Below are positions 33,062-45,542 of a stretch of 64,000 nt of DNA, piece by piece. This DNA comes from Mixophyes australis. Lineage: Eukaryota > Chordata > Amphibia > Anura > Limnodynastidae. How positions within the stretch are numbered: position 1 is the first letter of the stretch; each line of letters opens with the position of its first letter. The stretch is from positions 256,910,228 to 256,974,227 of the forward strand of contig JAVHZZ010000004.1 in the NCBI GenBank assembly GCA_036250195.1, written 5' to 3'. Below the pieces are notes generated by a model. The model searched no databases. It saw only the letters and a program-made list of their open reading frames with translations, and was not told where the DNA came from. Made by a program: the position numbers and the translations under genes.

Positions 33062-34580
33062 TGTCACGGGCACTAGGAGTCTTTACCCAGTATCACCCGC
33101 TGATGGTCTTATCAGAGCAGTAGAGTTGGTATATGATACTCTGGTGGCAGGGTGATAATGGAACTGGAAACAGCAGATGGTTAGAGAATGCTCAGAAAGT
33201 CTATGACTAGCAGCACTGGTAAACAATAGGTAACTGAACACGAGGATCTGGATGGACAAGGACACGTGAGGGTAGTCAGTGGTCTGCGCACGGCAAATTG
33301 TACCACTGCTATAGTGAGAAGGAATGTCCAGGAGTAATAAGGAGGTGGAAGTCAGCGGTCTGCGTATAGCAAGTTGTACTGCTGTCTGTAGTGAAGGAAT
33401 GGAATCCAGGTGAAGGTAACGGGGAAGTCAGTGGTCTGCGTGTAGCAAGTTGTACCACTGCTTATGTGAGAGGATATATGCAACTGGTGACACAGGGAAA
33501 CAGGAATCAGTGGTCTGCCTCTAGCAAGTTGTACCACTGAATATATATGTGAGGAAGGACACGAGGAGATAAATGCTATGCAGAGTCTACACGGGTACAC
33601 TGAACTTGATCCCACGTTGAACTGCACACAATAATAATAATGAATGAACAGCACTGCACAGATAAACAAAGTCACTAGAATAGTCCAGCAAAAGGAAACA
33701 CAGTCAATAATAGCAATAGTCTCAGAGGATGGAAACTCCGGAGGAGAACAACTCAGTCCAGATGGATCTGCAATACACCAGCACAGTCAATGAGAAGTAT
33801 GCATACCGTGGTTCAGATGAGCAGGCTGTTAGAGATAGCTGCAGGGATACCTGAGCGGCAGGGAACTGACAAGATGAGAAGTCCTTGCAGAATGGAAGCG
33901 GCAGGTAGGTGCAGCGCACTGTAGGTAGGCCAGCAAGGATGACAAATACTCAGGAAGCAGTAGTATATCGAATTGAACAGCAGGAGACCACGGGAGAGCT
34001 GAAGCGATGTAGCAGAGCTGGAAGCCGAGGAGCGTAGACTCGATGCGAACAGGCAAGTTGACACAAATGGACACACTGTAGAAGCAGTAGGCAGCGGGTC
34101 AGCTGATGGCAGGTGGAATGCAGACTGGAGCGCTGAGACGAGCAGGACTCTGTAGACACGCTGAAGTAGCTAACAGGAATCAGCTGGAACAGTAGCGATG
34201 TAACACAGGAGAGTTGGAGAGATCTGTAACTGTAGATATACGGAGGCAGCGGATAGGAATCAGCTGCTGAAGTCACTAGGAACACGAGGAGTAGAAGTGG
34301 TCTGGAAACCACAAACGGCAAACAGGAATCAGCATAAGCTGAACACAAAAGGAGGCACTGGAACACCTTCAGAGACTCATGAGGAATGAGACTCCAAGAT
34401 CAGGCAACGTGGTATTGACCACAGGTGCTTAATATAGGGAGTGTTGCCTGATCAGCCAATTAAGTTAAAGGAACAGAACTGAAGGTTAAAAGGGACTGCA
34501 CATGCGCAGTACCTCATAATAATGGACGGACACGGTTCCTAACTACCTTAGAAGTAGCACTCACAGTCCGGTGAGTGACA
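33062..34580 (-). repeat. Solo LTR, 1519 bp, in the second Ngaro copy
   Basis: Plus-strand ends are TGTCACGGG and GAGTGACA. The flanks 33057-33061 and 34581-34585 are both GACCC, a perfect 5-bp target duplication, and the flanking Ngaro sequence continues across it. On the minus strand CTATATTAAG is followed by GTTGCCTGATCTTGG, similar to the R start of the chromovirus at 49122-55380, which sets the orientation. Four units of about 76 bp (GTGGTCTGCG-AGCAAGTTGTACCACTG, near 33279, 33355, 33431, 33510) form an internal array. Confidence 0.85.
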
Positions 34581-34585
34581 GACCC

Positions 34586-35230
34586 TTTATGATGAGTAAG
34601 TGGGTTATTTTCTTTAGGCGATAACTGATGTATGTGGTCACCACAGAGGACTTGGTAGCAGGATGCAGAGCAGAGATCTCTATGGCAACAGGGACGTAGG
34701 ATGCACCTGGGCCAGGTTAGGCAGATGTACTGGGATGCAATATGATTTAGTACCAACTTCTGCCAGTATAACAACTTTTCAGTATAAAATAGAGGATTAG
34801 ATGTGATGCCAATTGTGGCCTGTGTGGAGATGGCGCTGGGCAGCCAGGTTGGACTATAAATCTATAATGAAGATCACCGCTTACACAAGAAAGTTCAATA
34901 GAGTGAATAGCAGGCACCACAATACTGCGTCTGGGAGTCTGAGTGGCGCTATAAAAATATCTGCTGCTGATGATGATAAATGTCTAACACCAAGCAAAAG
35001 GGTCGGATCAGGCAGTGATATAAGCATAGTCAGGGTGACAAGTAAATAGTTTGGCATGTGCACGTGCCCTCACTACCCCTGATTGCTGCCTGGATTGAGC
35101 AGAGTATCAGGTGAAAGCAGAATAAGCACAGAACAAGTATTTAAAGCAGCAATCACCAAGGCAGGTGTCAAGGAATGTTTGGATAAGTGAGTGGAGTTCA
35201 TGTGATCACACCTTGGCTGACATCCTAACG
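34586..35230. other. Ngaro tail and possible minus-strand LTR fragment
   Basis: The beginning should be the rest of the second Ngaro copy but is not alignable by eye. Around 35060-35223 the minus strand reads TGTCAGCCAAGG...TTTAAATACTTG, similar in style to the LTR promoters in this window; evidence is weak. Confidence 0.3.
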
Positions 35231-35965
35231 TATGCAACACTGCAACAACCAAAACAGCAATTACTTGCTGTTCCTAATAGAGCACCTTAAATTACATATA
35301 GATAATATGTGTGAATATTAACTTATTTATTTAACAATAATACATATAAAAGGATGTGTATTACCTGAGCTGAATAATATACATGAAATAACTGGACTAT
35401 TTATGTTTAACTAAAGTCCATCATGCTCTTTCACCCCTCTGTGGCAGGTTGGCATGCCTCCAATAGAGCAGACAGAGTGACTGATGACTTGTTAGACTAA
35501 CGTTGCAGAAATGCACTGTGTGGAAATGTTTGTACACATGAGCATAGAGTAGCTGCAGCTGTATGTAATGGCGTAGGGAGGTAATACTTTACTTTTCAAG
35601 AGCTGTAGGGGAAAGTAAAGTTAAATCAGATGTATTTTACGTTCATGATTTATATATAAAAATTTCAGTTTGGGGGGAGAGTGGTTAATAATAATACAAT
35701 ACACATATTGCATCATTTTAGGAGTGTTCATTTAATGTTTTGTGATAAACAGCTTTACTGGCAAAAATATACCCAGCTTCAGTTTGAAAGCAAATCTGCA
35801 CCTGCCTAATTCTTGGGTTATTTAGTCCAAACATTCCTGCACTGCTATCTAATATATGTTTTATCATAACAACGTTTAGAGAGTACTAATTCCTGTACAC
35901 TAGTGCCAAGTCTGCCCTGCATACCTGCCCAAAAAAAATTAAGCTTACAATAATGGTAATAATTT
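35231..35965. other. Undefined AT-rich sequence
   Basis: Nothing recognised. Confidence 0.35.
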
Positions 35966-36252
35966 AAGAGTCTATTTATGAAAGACCTTTTACACATAAA
36001 TCCTGCAAAAATGTTTTCGCAGGATTATGCCAAAATAGAATACCAAACATATTTATTAACACTATCACAGGAGATACTTGAGATATTTCCGGCTTTCACT
36101 AAACTATTGAGCTAGTGGCTGTCCCTATAGTTCTATATGGGGATGGCGAAAAGGGCTAACTGATCAGGCTGCAAACACTTTATCTTTTCAGAGCTTGCTA
36201 ATGGCATCTGAGGATGGTGTTAATAGCAGTTATCCAATAAATAGCCCTCCTT
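35966..36252. mobile_element. Possible MITE
   Basis: GAGTCTATTTATGAAAG at the left and, inverted, GAGGGCTATTTATTGG at the right; such ends are common on frog MITEs. No clear target duplication. Confidence 0.4.
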
Positions 36253-37388
36253 GAGACAGAAATCAGCACATGTGCAGTCTAATGTTTCTGCAGGCACAAA
36301 TTATACAGCTGGAAAGAAGAGCCAGTAGTTAGTCTTTCACCAATGCGATCAGAAATGTTTATCTTCCTTTTAGTCTTTGCGCTCATGCGCTGTCCCACGA
36401 AAGAAATGATAAATTGTCCTGAAAATGCATCTGTTACGGCTGTGAAAAGTGGCAATAAGGAATGCTAATTAACAGGATGACACTGCAAAGATTTATCAAT
36501 GGACCGTTTAGTATGTAAAACTATTCACACCTCTGTCCTCACGTAATTCTTACAAAAAAGGTGAAAGGGTTTGTGGAGAACTAACCACAAACAACTTTTA
36601 TATATTGTCTAATAGTAAAACTAAAAGCTTTATCAGTTTTCACTATTGTATTCATATATGAAAATTTTGTATAAAAACTATATATGTATTATTTTAAAGA
36701 TTTGACCCCTTTACAAACAGCAAACACTTACAGTTTATTAGAAATGATTATAGATTGTGCTACCGAGTTGTCAGTACAGTGATCTGAAAGCCAAGTTTAG
36801 TCATTATTTCACAATCTTTTAATCTTTGGGACTGCTCCACCCTCCACCAAATACATGGATAATATGTTTTACTAAGCTTGATACTTTAAAATAAACTCAG
36901 GCAGTAACATGGCAGTCAAAAATGTTTACATTCTATATTTACCTGGAAGTGAAACCATTTCTATGACCAATGACCATACAGGCAAATCAAATTAACTTCC
37001 TAACTTCTACTAGATTATGTTTCCCTTTCCAAATCTTCCCTATGGCTGTAGAAGCTTTCTCTTACAATTACACATAACAATCCAACATATACACATTAAT
37101 GCTTCACACTTGACTAAACTGCTAGACAGCAGTCACCTTTCCCTAGAGGGGCTGTATCAATTAATAGCAGTGAGGTGGTGATCAACTCTGGTCTTATGCA
37201 GATAAAATACATCTATCAACTGCCTTCTGCAGGTGTTGTGGCCACAAGTAGACGGAAGATTTATAGCTACTATATGCTTTTTGGAACTACATACAGATTT
37301 TCTATTGAGTGTATGTTTAAGACCAGTAAATATGTCTCCATTGCACACTTCTCTGTAGTCCATAATAATGTGTCACTGATGTAAAATA
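36253..37388. other. Undefined AT-rich sequence
   Basis: Nothing recognised. Confidence 0.35.
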
Positions 37389-37528
37389 TCACTTGTAATG
37401 GCCCTATTGAAAACAACGCTTTTAAAGTGGCAATGGCCAGACCCACAGCCTGAATTACATTATAGAGGCGGTGGGTCCAGCCATTGCGGCTTTAAAATCG
37501 TCGTTTTCAATAGGGCCATTACAAGTGA
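37389..37528. mobile_element. Foldback MITE, 140 bp
   Basis: Arms of about 55-60 bp: TCACTTGTAATGGCCCTATT at the left and its exact complement at the right, continuing with GAAAACAACG, TTTTAAAG and GGCCAGACCCAC versus near-complements. The loop is about 20 bp (AGCCTGAATTACATTATAG). Target duplication not evident. Confidence 0.75.
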
Positions 37529-38308
37529 CGTAATTTCTTATTGTAGATATTTTTACAGGTCGCATTTTATGTCTGGAGCTAAACCTGACGGAAACAGTGG
37601 CTGTCCGAGACATGGCAAGTACATATTTTCAGCTTGTCGCTCTGAGTCTCTTCAGTATTTTTTAGACGGTGTAGTTTGTTGGCATAGTCAGTGCCGATAA
37701 ATCCTACCACACCCGAATTGAGAGCCCCTTAGCCTCGTGGTCCTCAGCAAGACAGCAATTTGGAACCAGATGACAGCAGAGACTGGAGATACCAGCAGCA
37801 TTTATTTGCTTTGCTGACAAGCATCATTGTTCACTTTAATAAGATTTTAATATGTTACAAGTGACAGACCAAACACTGCAATATTCCAATACAGTAGAGA
37901 GTGATGATTGAGATATGTGCAGTGCTACTGCTATTAATTGCTGTGCCAATAAGAACTATAAGTGGTTTTAGACAGGCCACCAGCTTGAAGAAGGCACTGC
38001 ACCTTAAATTGCAGGTGTACTAACTCATGTATCAAGGTAGTGATGCGTGTAAAGACTCCCCATTCAACACAGTGTGTCAGCAGCTCTTTGTCATGTAATG
38101 CATCAGTCACTGGGTCCAGCACACATCAAACAACACATCTTCGCTACTATGTGAGAAATATGCTGCACTCAACACTGCCCAGGAACGTAAATCACCACCA
38201 GGGATAATTCAGGAAGAAATACATTTATTGTAGCATGTTTATCACATTAATAACAAATGGCACCAGACAAATGTCTGACAAAGACCAGAAGGGAATGATC
38301 CAACATAT
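37529..38308. other. Undefined sequence
   Basis: Nothing recognised. Confidence 0.35.
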
Positions 38309-38442
38309 ATTGTAAGCTTGCGAGCAAGGCCCTCTCACCTCTTCGTCTCATTTACCCAGTTTGTTTATTACTGTGTTTGTCCCCAACTGTAAAGCGCTAC
38401 GGAATATGTTGGCGCTATATAAATAAATGTTGATGATGATGA
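38309..38442 (+). mobile_element. 3' tail of a SINE or LINE
   Basis: ATTGTAAGCTTGCGAGCAAG, AACTGTAAAGCGCTACGGAA and GGCGCTATATAAATAAATG followed by TGATGATGATGA. The end resembles the tail GGCGCTATATATAATAGAGG and GATGATGA of the SINE at 51724-52061 read on its own strand. Confidence 0.65.
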
Positions 38443-39367
38443 ATGTGTGTTGTACCATTTGGTGCTTACCCAGGAACATACTTCCTCCAGAACAGATCAG
38501 ACATTAAAACTCATACTGATTAAATATCTTAATATATAGACATATACACATACATTTCATATAAAACAATAACATATATAGATCACACACAATGAAAGAC
38601 CAAATAAACGTTATGCAAACAACTAGAACACTAAAAATCCATAAGGGTTATAGCTTGATGCACCAATTGCTTTAGATACTGGTGCAGGAAATCGTAAATC
38701 CATTCTACAAACTTGATGATAATACATGACTATATATTAATAAATAGTAATCATCATTGTAATATTAAAGAGGAAATTATTAATACCGATTTACTTCTTG
38801 ACTTTGTACCTATTTGGGCAAACAAATTACACTTGATCACCATATATATTCAAAATGGAGGATGAAACTAAATGTAAAAAACTTAACTATAAATATTACC
38901 TCAAACTGCATAATATCCCAATCACTGCTTAAACCTTTCCATTTTCTAGTACCTAACTGATGGATCTAAAACACTGCTTTCCTATGTAGTATTTCTTAGT
39001 ATTTATGACCCTTAATGGGTAAAATTGTTGTATCAATACAACTAAAAGTAAATAAATCCTGATGAATTTCTGTGAAATGTTTCAAAACTGGATGTAAAGT
39101 TTCTGTATAATATTCTGTATATTTTCCCTTATATACTTTTCCATTTACGTGTGGTCTTGTCAATAAACTGAGTACCACAATAGAAATTCAAAGATTAAAT
39201 TACATTTATTGTATTATTATTAATATCATTATCCTATATTAGTATTGTTCCTATTTTCTTTAGTTTGTCAGACATAAAGACAACAAATAGATTTGTGTGC
39301 ACCAGGTAGTTACGTTCGTCTGTCTTTTTATACCACAAATTTGCACTTCACTGGTAACACTTAATGT
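38443..39367. other. Undefined AT-rich sequence
   Basis: Nothing recognised. Confidence 0.35.
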
Positions 39368-39385
39368 AACACCTCATCTAATTTT

Positions 39386-40694
39386 TTTTTTTAAACTCTT
39401 TATTTATGCAAAAGAAAACAGAGGTTCCATATGGCAGATAATAACAGGGAAGAAAAACATTTCAGCATAAGGGCCAGAACATGACAAATGAGAGACGGGA
39501 AGAAAGTCAGGCATATGACATATTATTAAACAAATTCCTAAACATAAAGGGAAGCAGTAAATTAACCCATTGAGAGGAAATAGGCTGACCCTGTCAAAGA
39601 TTATGGAAGATCAGCTGCCTTGGAACTATGAACCTATGCTGCTTTTTATTTTTTTATTTTTTAGAGAGAGAAGGGGGAAAAAGAGGGAAAAGGGGGGGAG
39701 GGGTGGTGGTGGGGGGGGGGGGTAAGGACCTAGTAAGAGCTTCTGAAGAAACAACCTTTTAAGTAGCGGGCATGTTTGCTTGATGAAAAGAATACCAGAA
39801 ATTCCATACCTTTTTGAAATTTATAATTTTATCGTGGAGAAGTCTGGTGATGTATTCCATGGAAGCCATGTACCACACACGAGAGATTACACTTTGGAGG
39901 CTGGGTGGATGAAGGGACTTCCATTCCTTCGCTATCTGTAGGCGAGTAGCTGCACAAATGTGTTGAACAAGTCTATCTGCCTGCTTGGTTAAGCCTTCGA
40001 CCCGGGAGCATAACAGCATAACCATTGGGTCAGGTGAAATCTCAACCTCTAAGATTCTTGTCATTAGGTCGGCCACCTGGGACCACAAATTTGAAACTCT
40101 GGGGCATGTCCACCAGATGTGGTAGAATGAGCCCACCTCCCCACACCCTCTCCAGCATGAGTCAGAAGTACCCGGATATATTATGTGGAGCTTTGAAGGC
40201 ACTAGATACCATCTTGTGTATACTTTAAATGTGTTTTCTCGTATTGAGGTATTAATGGAGATTTTGGAGATTCTCACCCGTAGCCGGGACCATCCCTTCT
40301 GATCCAGATCTCTGCCAGTATCCCGAAGCCATGCCATCTCAAACGATTCCGCAGTGTCAGATTTTGGTTCCAGGAAATTATGATTATATCAGTGATATTA
40401 ATCCTGAATCTCCTGGCCTATACACACAGCTCCTCTCAAAAGGAGTAAGGGTACGTAGCTTGGAAGATCTGCAAAGTGATTGGATAAAGCTTCGGATTTG
40501 AGTGTAAGCAAAATGTAAGGACGAAGGAAGGCCCTTTTTTTCTCTTAGATCTGGGAAGGTGCGGGGAGCAAAATCTCCCATAATGTGAGTGAACTGAGTG
40601 ATACCAGCCTTTTGCCAGGGGCGCGAGAACGACCGCATATTTCCTGCTGGAAAATCCGGGTGATGCCACAGTGGGGTAAGAGGGGAAGGAAATG
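39386..40694 (-). mobile_element. 5'-truncated L1/Tx1-like LINE with 18-bp target duplication
   Basis: AACACCTCATCTAATTTT occurs at 39368-39385 and 40695-40712, bracketing the element. The minus strand ends in a poly(A) tail (T run at about 39386-39392). Together these show target-primed insertion and 5' truncation. The 3' untranslated part covers about 39393-39758 and includes G/C homopolymer runs (39690-39722). Confidence 0.9.
39759..40694 (-). pseudogene. L1-like ORF2 C-terminal fragment
   Basis: Two phases. About 40694-40384 contains PLWHHPDFPAG and a following alpha-helical stretch found after the RT domain of L1/Tx1 elements. About 40337-39759 is open for 192 codons with WYLVPSKLHIIYP, the cysteine motif CWRGCGEVGSFYHIWWTCP, and the C-terminal LLHDKIINFKKVWNFW. 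Motifs of this type lie at the end of L1 ORF2 downstream of RT. A frame change near 40340-40384 and the missing 5' part make it inactive. A related fragment lies at 59044-59935. Confidence 0.75.
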
Positions 40695-40712
40695 AACACC
40701 TCATCTAATTTT

Positions 40713-41485
40713 AATAAATGTAGCGTTATAATAAGTTACAAATATCATAGTAATCAGCAAAAATAATCATGGATTTAACCTTATTGTATTTAATAGCATT
40801 CTGGCATCAATAGACCGTTCCTGTTTTTCTTGCCCTCCTCATATGTTGTTTTACAAATTCAGAATATCCTTCTCTGCAAACATCTTTGACAGAGCTCATG
40901 GGCTCTGCATTTAAACTGTGCCATTCTAAACAATTCCTCCTGATTCATTAAAAACTTCAATTGGAATTCCACACATCAAGTACTCGGGGTGACAAGAATT
41001 AGCACTTAATTCATATCCACTATATGGTTTACGGTAAATATGTATTCTGGTATTTCCAGGTTGTTCACAATTTAATGTGAGGTCTAAAAAATAAATAGAT
41101 AGAATGTGACTCTATAACAAACTTCACGCCCATTGCCATGCCTCTGGAGATAAGACTTACAAACATTTAATAATATGTTTAGAAAATTGTTTTCCAGAGA
41201 CTATAAGATCAATATGTGACATAAAACATGAATATATGCTTCTATATTAAATTTCAAATTGTAATTATTATTCAACCACATACATTAGACGTTTACAAAT
41301 TACTACCATTCACTAAAATGTAATATACAACTTTTATACCTTCTATATTTTCAGTATAGGAATATAAAGAAGCCACATTCATAGTCACCCACATATATTT
41401 ATCTCATCACTGTAGATTCTTAATCATAATAAACTTGTAGAGTTTCTTAAATATCAAGGCAAGACTCTAGAGGTTGTAAAAATAT
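40713..41485. other. Undefined AT-rich sequence
   Basis: Nothing recognised. Confidence 0.35.
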
Positions 41486-42081
41486 ATCTATACTAGAGTT
41501 GAGCGCACTCGGATTTCCTGAATCCGAGCCCACCCGAACGTTGCCGATCCGAGTCGGATCCGAGACAGATCCGGGTATTGGCGCCAAATGAGAAATTGAA
41601 ACCGAGGCTCGGAGTCATAATCCCGCTGTCGGATCTCGCGATACTCGGAACCTATAAATTCCCCGCTAGTCGCCGCCATCTTCACTCGGGCATTGATCAG
41701 GGTAGAGGGAGGGTGTGTTAGGTGGTCCTCTGGTAGATCTCGTGCTGTGCTGTTTAGTTCTGTGCTGTGTTCTGCAGTATCAGTCCAGTGGTGCTGTGTG
41801 CTGTGCTCTGTCAATTTTGAGTTCAGTGGTGCTGATGGGTCCTGTGTGCTGTGTCCTGTTCAGTCCAGTGGTCCTGTGTCCCGTGCTCTGTGCTTCTAAG
41901 GGCATAGTTATTTCCCCAATATTCCCAAGTGTTTAAAAAATGTAAAAAAAGTTATAAAAAAAAAAAAAATTAAAAAAATTAAATGACAACAAAATTTGCA
42001 AAACCAATCCTGCAGTATAAGCCCATTGGTACTGCAATATTACCAAGTTCACACATTCTGCAGTATCTTGTGCTACATATA

Positions 42082-45005
42082 ATGGAGAGCAAAAATTTGA
42101 AGGATAAAGTAGGGAAAGATCAAGACCCGCTTCCTCCTAATGCTGAAGCTGCTGCCACTAGTCATGACATAGACGATGAAATGCCATCAACGTCGTCTTC
42201 CAAGCCCGATGCCCAATCTCCTAGTACAGGGCATGTAAAATCCAAACAGCCCAAGTTCTCAAAAAAAGCAAAAAGAGAAACTTAAAATCTTCTGAGGAGA
42301 AACGTAAAGTTGGCAATATGCCATTTACGACACGTAGTGGCAAGGAACGGCTTAGGCCCTGGCCCGTGTTCATGACTAGTGGTCCATCTTCACCCAAGGA
42401 TCTTAGCCCTCCTCCTCCTCCCCCCCCTACAAAAAATTTAAGAGAGTTATGCTGTCAGCTACAAAATAGCAAACAACTCTGCCTTCTAAAGAGAAATTAT
42501 CACAAATTCCCAAGGCGAGTCCAAGGGTGTTGGTGGTTGTCAAGCCTGACCTTCCCATCACTGTACGGGAAGAGGTGGCTCGGGAGGAGGCTATTGATGA
42601 TGTAGCTGGCGCTGTGGAGGAACTTGATTATGAGGATGGTGATGTGGTTATTGTAAATGAGGCACCAGGGGGGGAAACAGCTGATGTCCATGGGATGAAA
42701 AAGCCCATCGTCATGCCTGGTCAGAAGACCAAAAAATGCACCTCTTCGGTCTGGAGTTATTTTTATCCAAATCCGGACAACCAATGTATGGCCATATGTA
42801 GCTTATGTAAAGCTCAAATAAGCAGGGGTAAGGATCTTGCCCACGTAGGAACATCCTCCCTTATACGTCACCTGAATAACCTTCATAGTTCAGTGGTTAG
42901 TTCAGGAACTGGGGCTAGGACAGTCATCGGTAGAGGGACACCTAAATCCCGTGGTCCAGTTGTATACACACAAGCAACACCCTCCTCGTCAACTTCCTCC
43001 ATCAGATTGAGTCCTGCAGCCCAAGTCAGCAGCCAGACTGAGTCCTCTCCAATACGGGATTCATCCGAGGAATCCTGCAGCGGTACGCCTACTACTGCCA
43101 CTGCTGCTGCTTTTAGTCGGTCATCTTCCCAGAGGGGAAGTCGTAAAACCGCTAAGTCTTTCACAAAACAATTGACCGTCCAACAGTCGTTTGCCATGAC
43201 CACAAAATACGATAGTCACCTTATTGCAAAGCGTATAACTGCGGCTGTAACTGCAATGTTGGTGTTAGACGTGCGCCCGGTGTCCGCCATCAGTGGAGTG
43301 GGATTTAGAGGGTTGATGGAGGTATTGTGTCCCCGGTACCAAATCCCGTCGAGATTCCACTTCACTAGGCAGGCGATACCAAAAATGTACAGAGAAGTAC
43401 GATCAAGTGTCCTCAGTGCTCTGAAAAATGCGGTTGTACCCACTGTCCACTTAACCACGGACATGTGGAAAAGTGGTTCTGGGCAAACTAAGGACTATAT
43501 GACTGTGACAGCCCACTGGGTAGATGCATCGCCTTCCGCAGCAACAGCAACAGCTGCATCAGTAGCAGCATCTACAAAATGGCTGCTCGTGCAAAGGCAG
43601 GCAACATTGTGTATTACAGGCTTTAATAAGAGGCACAACGCTGACAACATATTAGAGAAACTGAGGGAAATTATCTCCCAGTGGCTTACCCCACTTAGAC
43701 TCTCATGGGGATTTGTGGTGTCAGACAATGCCAGTAACATTGTGCGGGCATTAAATATGGGCAATTTCCAGCACGTCCCATGTTTTGCACACACCATTAA
43801 TTTGGTGGTGCAGCATTACCTCAAGAGTGACAGGGGTGTGCAGGAGATGCTTGCGGTGGCGCGCAAAATTGCTGGACACTTTCGGCATTCTGCCAGTGCC
43901 TACCGCAGACTAGAGGCATATCAAAAAAGCATGAACCTGCCCTGTCATCACCTCAAACAAGAGGTTGTGACGTGCTGGAACTCCACCCTCTATATGCTGC
44001 AGAGGATGGAGGAGCAGCAAAAGGCCATTCAGGCCTTCACAGCCACCTACGACATAGGCAAAGGAGTGGGGATGCGCCTGAGTCAAGCGCAGTGGAGACT
44101 GATTTCCGTGTTGTGCAAGGTTCTCCAGCCGTTTTAACTTGCCACACGAGAAGTCAGTTCTGACACTGCCAGCTTGAGTCAGGTCATTCCCTTGATCAGG
44201 CTGTTGCAGAAGCAGCTGGAGAAAGTGAGGGAGGAGCTGGTAAAGCATTGCGATCCAACAAAGCATGTAGCTCTTGTGGATGAAGCCCTTCGTACGCTTT
44301 GCCAGGATCCGAGGGTGGTCACTCTTTTAAAGTCAGAGGAATACATTCTGGCCACCGTGCTCGATCCTCGGTTTAAAGCGTATGTTGTGTCTCTGTTTCC
44401 GGCGGACACAAGTCTACAGTGGTGCAAAGACCTTCTGGTCAGGAGATTGTCCTCTGAAGAGGACCGTGACATGCCAACAGCTCCACCCTCATTTTCTTCC
44501 ACATCTATGGCTGCGAGGAAAAAGCTCAGTTTTCCTAAAAGAGCCACTGGCGGGGATGCTGATAACATCTGGTCCGGACTGAAGGACCTGCCAACCATTG
44601 CAGACATGTCTACTGTCGCTGCATTGGATGCTGTCACAATTGAAAAAATGGTGGAGGATTATTTTGCTGACACCATCCAAATAGACATGTCAGACAGTCC
44701 ATATTGTTACTGGCAGGAAAAAAAAGGCAGTTTGGAAGCCCCTGTACAAACTGTCTCTATTTTACCTGAGTTGTCCCCCCTCGAGTGTGTACTCGGAAAG
44801 AGTTTTTAGTGCAGCGGGGAACCTGGTCAGTGAGTGGCGAAGGAGGTTGCTTCCTCACAACGTTGAAAAAATGATGTTTATAAAAATGAATAATCAATTC
44901 CTCAATGAAGTACAGCACTGCCCTCCAGATAGTACAGAGGGACCTGTGGTTGTGGAGTCCAGCGGGGACGAATTGATAATGTGTGAGGAGAAGTACACAC
45001 TGTAA
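42082..45005 (+). pseudogene. hAT transposase with BED zinc finger, four breaks
   Basis: Starts at ATG 42082. Phases change at about 42286, about 42500 and about 44785, and there is an in-frame TAA at 44135-44137. Domains: Ser-rich N-terminus; MPFTTRSGKERLRPWP; acidic region; BED finger from about 42730 to 42885 (SVWSYFYP, then CSLC and HLNNLH as the C-x2-C and H-x4-H ligands); catalytic RNase-H-like core with the first Asp in TTDMW (about 43456), the second in SDNASN (about 43725), and the helical insertion marked by CFAHTINLVVQ and CWNSTLYML; C-terminal dimerisation region SERVFSAAGNLVSEWRRRL at about 44790-44850. Known role: cut-and-paste movement with 8-bp duplications, which fits the flanks. 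No functional product is expected. Confidence 0.85.
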
Positions 45006-45542
45006 GGGGAGAGGAATCAGAGGTTGAGGATGAGGACGACATCTTTCCTCAGTAGAGCCTGTTTAGTTTGTACAGGGAGAGATGAATTGTTTTTTTGGTG
45101 TGGGGGCACAAACAAACCTATCATTTCAGCCACAGTTGTTTGGTAGGCCCTGTCGCTGATATGATTGGTTTGTTAAAGTGTGCATATCCTATTTCAACAG
45201 CATAAGGGTGGGTGGGAGGGACCAAGGACAATTCCATCTTGCAACTATTTTTTGGGCATTATGTGACCATTCAACAGTCGTTTGCCATGTTCAAAAAGTA
45301 AAAGAAAATGTCAACAAATTCAAAAAATTTAATCAAAAGTTAAATGCCCTGTCATTATTTAAAACAAGAGGGTTTGACGTGCTAGAATAAGTGTAGTGTT
45401 AATATGTTATAAACACTACACTTGGAACTTGGAGGAGGTATTGTGGCCCCGGGATCAAATTTAGTACCGGGGCCACCGCACTACACAGTCCAGAATTTTT
45501 TTGGGGGAAATTCAGAGCCGTGGAGGGTTTTTTATTAATTAT

